Assembly (NCBI RefSeq): GCF_004798865.1
Contig: NW_025335505.1
Coordinates: forward strand, 10,540,681 to 10,604,680
Length of the DNA stretch: 64,000 bases
Origin: Varanus komodoensis
Lineage: Eukaryota > Chordata > Lepidosauria > Squamata > Varanidae
Reading direction: 5' to 3'
Positions 56,403-64,000 of the stretch are shown here, piece after piece. The translations under genes were made by a program, and so were the position numbers. The stretch's first letter is position 1. Every line of letters starts with the position of its first letter. Under the pieces are notes generated by a model. That model made no database searches and was not told where the DNA came from. It was given only the letters and a program-made list of their open reading frames with translations.

Positions 56403-57376
56403 ACGGCGGCCCCAGCCTCGGCGAGCCTGTCAAGCCTCCCCCGCCGTCGCCGCAGAGTCCGCACCACTCCTGCGCCGAGAAGAAGAGGCTCCACCGAGCC
56501 CCTTCCCCCGCCAGGCCGTTCCTCAAGGACCTCCACGCCCGGGCATCCTCCGCCAAGCCCCCGCCGGTGCCGCCCAAGTCGCCCAGCCTCCCAGGCAAGG
56601 CGCAGCCCCAGCAGGCGGGAGCCCGTCCGCAGTCGCCGGGACTCCTGGCCACGCAGTGCCGCCTCTCCCGGCGCAGCTGCGCCCAGGGCGCGAAGGCGGC
56701 GGCCGCTCTCGGCGCTGGCGTGCCGGGCAAAGCGGGCAGCGCCAAGTCTGCTCTCTCGGGCAAGAAGGCAGCGCGGGCCCAGGATCAGGCAGGCGGAAAG
56801 GCCAGCGGGAGGCAGCCCGGGGGCGAGGCGGGCCACCCGGCAGCCAAGAGCCGGAAGGGGAAGCGGGGCGGCCCCTTGGCCCAGCCAGGTGCCCTGGCCC
56901 CCGCCGCCGGCGCCCGGATCAGCCACACGGACAGCAGCTCCGACCTGTCCGACTGCCCCTCTGAGCCGCTCTCCGATGAGCAGAGACTGGCCCAGGCCGC
57001 CAGCAGCGATGCCGAGTCTGGCACCGGCTCCAGCGACCGGGAACGCGAGCCGCCGCCGCCGCCGCCTCTGCCCGCGGGGCCAGGCGGCGCCCCGCAGCAT
57101 GCCCTGCCCGCCACGGACGGCTCGAGCAAAGGGCCGGCCGCGTCGCCGGCCTCCCCGGCTTCCCCGGCAGCCAAGGGCGCAGCGCAGGGCGAGGAAGCGA
57201 GCTGGGGCAGAGCGCTGGAGGAGGCGCCCGCCAAAGGCGCCGCGCCCGCGGGGATCGCGCGGCCGGGCGGCAAAGCCCCGCCGGGGGCTGCCCCCTGCGA
57301 GCGGCCGCTGGTGGCGGACGAGGAGGAGCTGCTGCGGGAAATCGAAGAGCTGCGCTCCGAGAACGATTACCTCAAG
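56390..57376 (+). CDS. MTCL1: MTCL1 (SOGA2), first coding exon; rest of gene beyond window
   Basis: Microtubule crosslinking factor 1 bundles and stabilises microtubules, binds the polarity kinase PAR1b, and acts at the epithelial lateral cortex and the Purkinje axon initial segment (family knowledge). This exon codes residues 1-329: start METLNGG, a basic Pro-rich region with LHRAPSPARPFLKDLHAR, a low-complexity Ala/Gly/Lys segment, then the conserved acidic-Ser block from R176 (ISHTDSSSDLSDCPSEPLSD, followed by SSDAESGTGSSDRE), a poly-Pro run near residue 220, and the first coiled-coil heptads EEELLREIEELRSENDYLK at 311-329. These blocks match the human long-isoform N-terminus as I recall it. 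The ATG has a strong context (A at -3, G at +4). The donor is GTAACC, phase 0. In human the next residues are DELDEL; no such exon is seen before the window ends. Confidence 0.93.
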
Positions 57377-57642
57377 GTAACCGGCGGGGCGGAGGGGGCC
57401 GGAGGGGCAGCTGGTGGGCGGCGGGCGCAGGAAGGGGCCGCCGGCTGAGCAGCGCGGGCAACTTTCCCGGCCCGAGAGGCATCCGAGGCCGCGCCCGGAG
57501 CGCGCGGAATTCGCTCTGGCGCGCCGGTGCGAGGCTGCCATCGCCGCTCAGCCGCGCGGTGCGCGCAGGTCGCGGCGACGCGCCGGTGCCGGGGGGCACT
57601 TGTTGGCAACCCGCGGGCGCGGGCGGGCACCTGCTGGCCCCT

Positions 57643-57677
57643 CGGGGCGGGGGGGGGCGGACGCGGGGGGGGGGGCT
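57643..57677. other. G-run cluster at start of MTCL1 intron 1
   Basis: Runs of 4, 9 and 11 G in 35 bases on the + strand, close to the exon 1 donor. G-quadruplex potential is inferred from the runs only. Confidence 0.6.
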
Positions 57678-58430
57678 GGCGGCCCGGGCCGTTCCAGAGG
57701 TGGCTCCCTCCGGAGAAGGAGCGCGGCGCAGCCTGACTCACGCCTCCCCCGCCTGCTGGGCGCAGGCAAGTTGGGACCTGGCGATTCCAGCACCGCTGGC
57801 TTCAGGGGAGGCCCTCACTTAGGGGCAAGTGCCGACTCAGACACCCAAGGTGCACCGTGCGAGAGGTGGCCGCAGGACATGATCTGAAGCCCAGGCGGCC
57901 ACCTGGGCCACCAGAGCAGGTCCGGGTTGGCCAATGGTTGGATGGACTATGAATGTAATAAGTAAAAAGATAGGGAAGGCAACATCGCTGAAAGATGGTC
58001 TTCTCAAACTTCGCAGGAGTTTTGAATAGCTTTGCTATACTGTGTCCTAGGATCTTGCAGGTCAGGTCCCTCTACCCAAGACTCAAGCTCTGCAGAAGGG
58101 CTGTTTGTGTGGGCTCAGGGAAGAAGCCCACGCGTTTTCCCTCTCGTGGGAGGGAAGCTCTTTGTGGCTGGCACTTGGATGCTGCAGGAAGATGAGCGTA
58201 TGGGGGTGGATTAGATTTGGGAAAAGATCAGTTTCCTCCTCAGATATTGTTCGGCACATCTTTTAGTGGCCAGGCTATGCTTTCACAAAAAAGGGTGACC
58301 TCTGGCCATTTCGAAGCATTACAGGATTTAAAGCTTTGGGGACATGCTGCTGAAACAGTTGTAGTTTAAAGGCAGACTCTTTTGTGATAAGTTCATTTTC
58401 CTAGGAAAGTTGGGATGGTACTTAGACCAC

Positions 58431-58490
58431 CTGGTCCTATGCATACTTGCTTGGGAGTAAGGCCAGTGAAGCTTACTTGCCAGTAATTAT
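58431..58490. repeat. Short dispersed repeat relic
   Basis: TGGTCCTATGCATACTTGCT, TGGGAGTAAGGCCAGTGAAG, CTTACTTGCCAG. Same family as 30011-30098. Confidence 0.5.
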
Positions 58491-58694
58491 GCCTTACTAC
58501 AGCTACTGTAGCGCAGTGGATTATGGATATTTTATTGATGAAATCTGCAGAGCTTGTTCTCTGGTTATAGTTAACTGTAAGAGGCTTCAAGATGGCTTGT
58601 ATTAGAAATGAGTTATCAGTTATATAAATATAAGGAAAATCATGGAGGTGTTTTGTAACTGCAAGCTGCAGTGGTGGTTCCCCAATTACATTGT

Positions 58695-58765
58695 GTTGGA
58701 CCCCAGTCCTTAGCACAATTAGTTGGAAGTAAGGCCTATTGGTTTGAGTGGGATCTGTTTTCAGT
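58695..58765. repeat. Short dispersed repeat relic (diverged)
   Basis: TTAGCACAATTAGTTGGAAG, TAAGGCCTATTGGTTTGAGT, GGGATCTG. Weak match to the same family, about 210 bases after the previous copy. Confidence 0.4.
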
Positions 58766-58997
58766 TTTTAAAAAGGACTACAGGGTGTTGAATTGCCACT
58801 CGACTTCGGTGTTTTTCATTTTTTAAAGTCCTTGTGAAATTCACTAAAATTGTATTAAAGAAATGTGTCATCACCCTACAAGGATGTGGATGTTTGACTT
58901 GCAAGTACTTGATGAAGATCTCTGATGAACCAGCACCATGCAAATGCCAGATAAGGGTACTAATGTGCATAATCTTATTTCTCTATAGAATCCTGCC

Positions 58998-59038
<41 letters not shown>
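58998..59038. repeat. (ATT)n microsatellite
   Basis: About 13 ATT units, directly upstream of a short ATTT-family head fragment and probably derived from it. Confidence 0.93.
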
Positions 59039-59075
59039 ACATTTCTATGCCGCCCCTTGCCGAAACCTTATGCAA
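59035..59075. repeat. ATTT-headed repeat, short head fragment
   Basis: TATAACATTTCTATGCCGCC, CCTTGCCGAAACCTTATG. Matches the reference head at 30188-30270. Confidence 0.55.
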
Positions 59076-59360
59076 CCCGGATGGCAGGAACCAGCATTCT
59101 AAAAGTGGGATAGAACTAGGTAGCACATAGTACTGCAGAAATATTTAAGCTGATTTTTATCTTCACTGTTACGACCTCTGTTATTGTTGTTGGGTAAAAT
59201 ATCTGCTTTCAAGGGCATATCTCCGCTTGCCTTTTAAAATTAACATTTTATGAAAGCTCATGCAAACTGAAATGATCAGGAAGTAAGAAAAGCTGATTTC
59301 AGATTACTTTGAAGACAGAAGACAAAACAGCTGTGTTTTATGTTCTTTAGATACCATAAA

Positions 59361-59575
59361 GGTGTAGTGGTTAAGAGTGTGGGACCCTGACTCAGGTGTG
59401 CTGGGTTCTAGTCCCCACTTAGCCATGGAGTTCACTGGGTAACTTTGAGCCAGTTGCAGGCTCTCAGTCCAACCTACCTCACAGGGTTGTTGTGACAATA
59501 TAGAGCCGCACCGTGTAAGTTGCCCTGAGTTCCCTGTAAGGGAAAAGGTGGAATAGAAATGTAATACATAAATAA
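59361..59575 (+). repeat. Sauria-type SINE, full length
   Basis: GGTGTAGTGGTTAAGAGTGT (A box), GCTGGGTTCTAGTCCCCACT (B box), GAGTTCACTGGGTAACTTTG, AACCTACCTCACAGGGTTGT, TGTGACAATA, CTGAGTTCC, then AATAGAAATGTAATACATAA. Confidence 0.9.
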
Positions 59576-59799
59576 CAGGTGAGAGATCACATGTGAATAA
59601 CTTTTTGAATTTAGGGTTAACAACATTGCTTGTGGTAGGTCTTTGACAGCTGCTCAACTGAGCAGAGAATTTTTCCTGCCACGGAAAGTAAGCAATAGGA
59701 AATCTTCCGCTGCTACATTCCGGCCTGCCAGGCAGCTGATAAAGACAGCAGTTGTGGCAGAAAGGAGTTGGCCCATGAGTTAAATTGCGTCTCTGCTGG

Positions 59800-60034
59800 A
59801 GAGCCAGTTTGGCATAGCAATGGTGCACTAACCTGACTGGGACTCAAGTGCTCTGGCTTCTAGGCCCCACTTGTCATGAAGCTCGCTGGGTGACTTTGGT
59901 CTAGTCACTGATCCTCAGCCTAGCCTACCTCACAGGGTTGTTGTAAGGATAAAATGGGAAGAAGGAAGACTATCAAAGTCAGCTTAGGTTCTTTGAACCT
60001 ATCTATTTATTTAGAAATCTATAAATAAATAAAT
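59800..60034 (+). repeat. Sauria-type SINE, full length
   Basis: GAGCCAGTTTGGCATAGCAA head, TGAAGCTCGCTGGGTGACTT, TAGCCTACCTCACAGGGTTG, TTGTAAGGATAAAATGGGAA, TTAGGTTCTTTGAACC and an ATAAATAAATAAATG tail. This is the second copy in the same direction within 230 bases. Confidence 0.9.
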
Positions 60035-60783
60035 GTGTATATTATTTCTGCAATTCCCTTTTCAGTTCTAATGGTGTGATATCCCATCCAGATATAAATG
60101 GGGTGTGAAAAATGCAGCTCACACTTCTTCATATGTCACTTTTTCTAGAGAGGCTAAAACTCTGTACTGTAGAGCAGGGGTAAGGGAAGGCAAATCGTCC
60201 AAAGTATCACACCAAGGTATACGTACGTACATTTCTGTATGAGGATGTATAGCCTTGCTTTTGCATTTTGATTGTGCAGCCCCTATTTGCTGGTTGTATT
60301 ATTGTGTGGACATAGCAAATGTGAGTTTCCCAATGGTTAAACAAACTTCCCATAACCCGTGGACTGCTTTAGGGTCATATATAGTTTAGCCCTTGCCTAA
60401 CTTATGCTAGCTGAATTTTCATGCCACGACAAACCTAAGGTGGCATATTCAGCTTCGTGCCTACAGTTGCAGCATGTCTTCTGAATCTGGTAAAGATTCA
60501 GGTATAGAAAGGTTGGCCAGGTATAGAAAGCATAGGTTTTCCATATTCAGCCTAGGTTAGACAAACAACAGATGATTTAAACTTCCATGCAGCTGAGGAC
60601 TTGGCGTTTCCTTCCATGTCCTGTTACAAATGAATTGCCACCCCCTTCTGAATACAAGGTAATTTCATGCATTGAATCAGCAGTAGTCATTTGACAAAAG
60701 CTAATTTAGATGTAGAAAATGCATAATTATGTATTTGGCTGGTGGGCATTTGTGTTTCACATGTTGCTTGGATACCTGCAAAC

Positions 60784-60820
60784 TTTCTCTTCTCTTCTCC
60801 TCTCCTCTCCTCTCCTCTTC
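60784..60820. repeat. (CTCCT)n microsatellite
   Basis: CTTCT changing to CTCCT units. Confidence 0.9.
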
Positions 60821-61255
60821 CGTTTTCCGGAAGTATGTCCCGTTGGGTTATAAAGGATTGACTCTCAAGTAATTGTGCTGAGGGTCACACAGATGGAAGA
60901 CATGGCTCCAAAAGCAGTATCACGCTCAGACCATCTCTTGGTGTCCCTGTCTCTCCATTTGTCCCTTTGTCCATCCATGTGGTTAATTTCTGAAACAGAC
61001 TAAATCTTGGATGCAAAAGCACTAGCTGTGATTTATCTAGGGACAGGGAAAAGGCACTGTGCACAGGCAATCCAAAATGTTTTGGGATCACTTTCAGACA
61101 TTCAGAAGCTGACGTCTCACATTCAAACCTGCCTTTCCCCATATTCCTAGAACACCCTCTCTATTACTATTATTATTAAAGGGACCATTTCAAGTCAGTT
61201 TCATTGCAGCTGTGGGGTAGTCAGGGGACTGTGGAGATAAGGGTCAGGTGGTGAA

Positions 61256-61390
61256 GCAGGGATGGGGATTGTGTGGGCCTCTGGATATTGTTGGACTACA
61301 ATAGCCCTAGCCAGCATACCCAGTAGTGAGTGATGATGGGAACTGCAGTCCAACAGCATCTGGAGGACCACACAATTCTCCGTCCCTCCC
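61256..61390. repeat. Palindromic DNA element (MITE-like)
   Basis: Left arm GATTGTGTGGGCCTCTGGAT and TGTTGGACTAC; right arm GTCCAACAGCATCTGGAGGA and CCACACAATTC. An imperfect hairpin of about 135 bases. The inner arms resemble the 41.6 kb element, while the outer ends differ. Confidence 0.65.
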
Positions 61391-61519
61391 CTGGGGAGGG
61401 ATGCACATAAAGGTACTAAGTGCAATAAAATTAATGTTGCTGCGCTCAGCACTTAGTTACACTCAAATGCAGTGGAAGAAAAAAGGAGGAACTGGGACAA
61501 GGGAAAACGGTAGGTAATG

Positions 61520-61712
61520 TCAGAGCAATACAACGGTGGAACCAGCTGCCTACAGAGGTGGTGGGCTCTCCCACACTAGAGACTTTCAAAGAGAAACTGG
61601 ACCACCATCTTGAGTGGGATGGTGTAATGTGGTGTCCTGCAACAGCAGGGGGTTGGACCCGATGGCCTTCTTGGCCCCTTCCAGCTCTACCATGCTGGTC
61701 TATGATTCTATG
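61520..61712 (+). repeat. CR1 LINE, 3' fragment
   Basis: GTGGAACCAGCTGCCTACAG, AGGTGGTGGGCTCTCCCACA, CTTTCAAAGAGAAACTGGA, GGGGGTTGGACCCGATGGCC, CCCCTTCCAGCTCTACC and terminal TCTATGATTCTATG. Less diverged than the copy at 5 kb. Confidence 0.88.
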
Positions 61713-63347
61713 TCTACTGGAAAAGACGTGGTATAATATTTCACTCCACTTTAAGCTTGAACCAAAATGCAGCTAGAGCAAAACTCATCCTTCCCAAAAT
61801 TTAGCCAGCTTATTCTCTAACATTTGTTCTGTGATATCCAGTCTTGATTAAAGATAAAAGTAGGCAGTAGAAAGCAAGCTTTTTTCTTCACCCAGGCATA
61901 TGGATAAAACAAAGAAAGCACCTATGCCCTTTATCCAGTTTAAATAAGACTTCTCCCAATTTAAAGTGCTATTCTATCTTTTTTATATATTAGTTATAGT
62001 TTGTTAAATATAACAAAACCCATAAGCAACTGGGCCTACTACTAACATTAAACAGGTCCATATGTGCAAGAACAGCAATCATAAAAATGCCATTTTAAAG
62101 GTATGGCTTAAATTTATTTCTCTTATGTCAAATCTTCCCATCCATATATAGAAGCAACTGTTCAGAATGCTACTGAGTGATTTTTATGTGCTGGAACTTT
62201 TACAGGGTTGTATTTACAATATGATCTTTTGGCACAGCAGTAAGACTACATTCAGAAAGTTCTATAAATAAAAGAAACTGAGCTGATTGGGTAACCACAA
62301 ATACTGTACCATTTGACTCTCCTTATGGATATATTATTTCAGGTCTAGAGTAACAGAAGCTTCACTCTGTAGCTCTTTACTCATAGTATTTATGGGAATT
62401 TTGCCACCAAAGGGTTTTGCCAGAACTGGGCCAAAACTAGTGGATTAAATACTGGTAAAGCTTGAAGAAAAAAGAAGAGACCTCAAACAACTGGGAGGGT
62501 TGGGATTGATATTTATAGAAGTAGCATAGTACTATCATCCAGGACACAAGCCTGGTGGTTCTTTTACAAGAGTGGATTAGTTTATGGCCAAACCTGCCAC
62601 GAAATGCATGTTTGCATACCCAACAGGGACATACTGATAAATTCTGAAGTGCAGTTACTCATCATGACACTCACCATAGGCATGCCCTTACAGTTTGGCC
62701 AAAAAATTCTGGCAGCAATTTTGATCCATTTCGATCAACCAATTCCGGCAGCTTTTGTCTCCTGTTTTGTAAGGCTAATGGACCTTTATTGACCACTCAG
62801 GACTAAGCTAGTCTAAAAAGACTTTGCATTAGCAAGCGGACAGCTCACAACAGTAGATTGTTGCTGAGAATATTAATTCCCTGCCCCCACCAAGTGCCAT
62901 GAAGATTGCCACTAAGCTCAGAGGGATCAGGAAATTCTGAGTGATGATAGCACAGCCAGGTAAAAATGTGGGCACTGCCTTCTTGCAGGCTTTGGCTGTG
63001 CAAAATTTGTGTAAGAAAATGGATGTAGAAGGGGAAGAACGAGGCTTCTCATATTTTGACTGGATTTAGCTTGCAGAATTTTTCTGCCCGTCTGGCTCCA
63101 GGTGATGGAGTACCGCAAGTTAATTTAAAACGATTGAAAATTGAGGCATGAATAGGGCACACTTGTGAAGAGCCGGAATGGCAGCATGACATAGCTAATG
63201 CGTCTCTCATTCAGATAACTCAAAAGGGCAGCCAAGCTGGTGTAATCATCCTTTCTTTAAAACAAAGGCAACTTATTTGACTTCTGAGTATATGTTAGTG
63301 TCTGCGATAATTTGACCTAGCCCTAACCTTCACTTTTGTAACAGATA
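61713..63347. other. MTCL1 intron 1 stretch, nothing recognised
   Basis: AT-rich sequence without a recognised repeat or exon on either strand. Confidence 0.5.
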
Positions 63348-63440
63348 TGAGATAATACGGAGGAGGAGTATGATGTCAGCTACCTTGAGCCCTTTGTAGG
63401 AAAAAGGCAGGATATAAATCAGTCAGTCAGTCAATAAAAT
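63348..63440 (+). repeat. Sauria-type SINE, 3' fragment
   Basis: GAGATAATACGGAGGAGGAG, TCAGCTACCTTGAGCCCTTT, GTAGGAAAAAGGCAGGATAT, AAATCAGTCAGTCAGTCAAT. The tail is a (CAGT)n run instead of the usual ATAA repeats. Confidence 0.7.
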
Positions 63441-63694
63441 ATAGAGAGGCTTCAGCTATAGCACTGGAATGATATTGAGGGCTTGCTAATGTTGTATGAC
63501 AGATATAAGATGGTTGATTAAATAGATGTTAAGTATCACCAATTCCCTGATTCACTGTTGATGCTGATGCTATTGTGGGTTATGCCATGAAAGCTGTTAT
63601 GGGCTATTGCTAGCCAAGACACTTAATCTATTTTGGCCTTCAGCAGGGCTGGGCAACCCTTGTGACCCTCATGTAGTGTCCTAAATGGTGAGTT

Positions 63695-64000
63695 GAAGAC
63701 ATAGAGTCATAGAATATTAGAGTTTGAAGGGACCAGAAGGCCACTGGATCCAACTCCCTGCTATTGCAGAACACTAAGTTACACCATCCCACTCAGGTGA
63801 CTGTCCCGTTTCTTTCTGAATGTCTCTAGTGTGGGAGAACCCACAACTTCCCCAGGTAGTAGTGCTCTTACAGTGAAGAAATTCTTCCTGGTATCTAGTC
63901 TACATCTGGTTTCTTTGAACTTAGGCCCGTTATTCCTTCTCCTGTACTCTGGAATGAACCAGACGAGATCCTGTCCTCCTCTGTGGCAGCCTTGTAGAGT
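63695..64000 (-). repeat. CR1 LINE, 3' fragment, minus strand, cut by window end
   Basis: The + strand shows CATAGAGTCATAGAATATTA, GAGTTTGAAGGGACCAGAAG, TAGTGTGGGAGAACCCACAA, GAAGAAATTCTTCCTGGTAT, TTCTCCTGTACTCTGGAATG and GAGATCCTGTCCTCC, the complement of a CR1 3' end. The element continues past the window. Confidence 0.85.

Larger units (their letters stand above)
55590..57860 (+). promoter_or_regulatory. MTCL1: MTCL1 CpG island promoter, 5' UTR and exon 1 island
   Basis: About 2.2 kb of very GC- and CpG-rich DNA with sharp borders against AT-rich flanks. It covers the presumed promoter, 5' UTR, the whole coding exon 1 and the start of intron 1. No TATA box is evident. The long open frames on the minus strand here (up to about 560 codons) are consequences of GC-rich composition. 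The transcription start is not fixed by sequence. Confidence 0.75.
57377..64000 (+). other. MTCL1: MTCL1 intron 1 (5' part)
   Basis: Begins GTAACC and runs off the window. It holds a G-run stretch near its start, two complete Sauria SINEs, a palindromic element, two CR1 tails, and an ATT microsatellite. No exon encoding the [20 protein letters not shown] coiled coil was found on the + strand. Confidence 0.75.

Noticed and set aside
55567-57541. Two long minus-strand open frames (398 and 563 codons) across the MTCL1 island
   Set aside because: They are antisense to the MTCL1 5' UTR and exon 1, Ala/Arg/Gly/Pro-rich, without domains. Long open frames are expected in such GC-rich DNA.
59304-59828. 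174-codon minus-strand frame
   Set aside because: Covers the antisense of one Sauria SINE and the head of the next; no protein family.
57377-64000. Possible second MTCL1 exon
   Set aside because: No + strand segment encoding the expected [13 protein letters not shown] coiled coil with AG and GT borders was found.

Overview
The window is nuclear DNA from a vertebrate, most likely a squamate reptile (lizard or snake). The evidence is two intron-bearing vertebrate genes with GT-AG splice sites and CpG-island first exons, set in AT-rich intergenic DNA, plus a repeat mix typical of squamates. That mix has Sauria-type tRNA-derived SINEs, the C-terminal end of a BovB (RTE) LINE, chicken-repeat-1 (CR1) LINE tails ending in ATTCTATG-like repeats, a second tRNA-derived SINE and short palindromic DNA elements. 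The species cannot be named from this sequence alone.

Layout. Positions 1 to about 11,000 are intergenic and hold only repeat relics. RAB12 lies on the + strand: a CpG island surrounds exon 1, six coding exons run from 11,362 to 30,580, and the 3' UTR ends near 31,845. The six exons join in frame into a complete 254-residue Rab GTPase. From about 31,850 to 55,500 there is roughly 24 kb of intergenic DNA with repeats, microsatellites and some non-repetitive stretches, and no convincing gene. A second CpG island (about 55,590-57,860) contains the first coding exon of MTCL1/SOGA2 (56,390-57,376, + strand, 329 residues). The rest of the window (57,377-64,000) is MTCL1 intron 1, and the downstream exons lie outside. 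The order RAB12 then MTCL1, both in the same direction, matches human 18p11.22, so this is conserved synteny.

The two genes are not known to act in one pathway. RAB12 is an endosomal Rab involved in recycling-endosome-to-lysosome traffic and is an LRRK2 substrate. MTCL1 crosslinks and stabilises microtubules. Both first exons are very GC-rich, and each has a 56-57 codon upstream ORF that overlaps the main start codon.

No retrovirus, LTR element or other capsid-bearing element was recognised. No tRNA or rRNA gene was recognised either. There is one assembly gap of exactly 100 N (24,194-24,293) inside a compound microsatellite. I did not find a novel multi-gene system. The more unusual observations are regulatory (overlapping uORFs, GC-repeat-coded homopolymers, possible conserved noncoding blocks) and repeat archaeology (BovB and LINE reverse-transcriptase relics).
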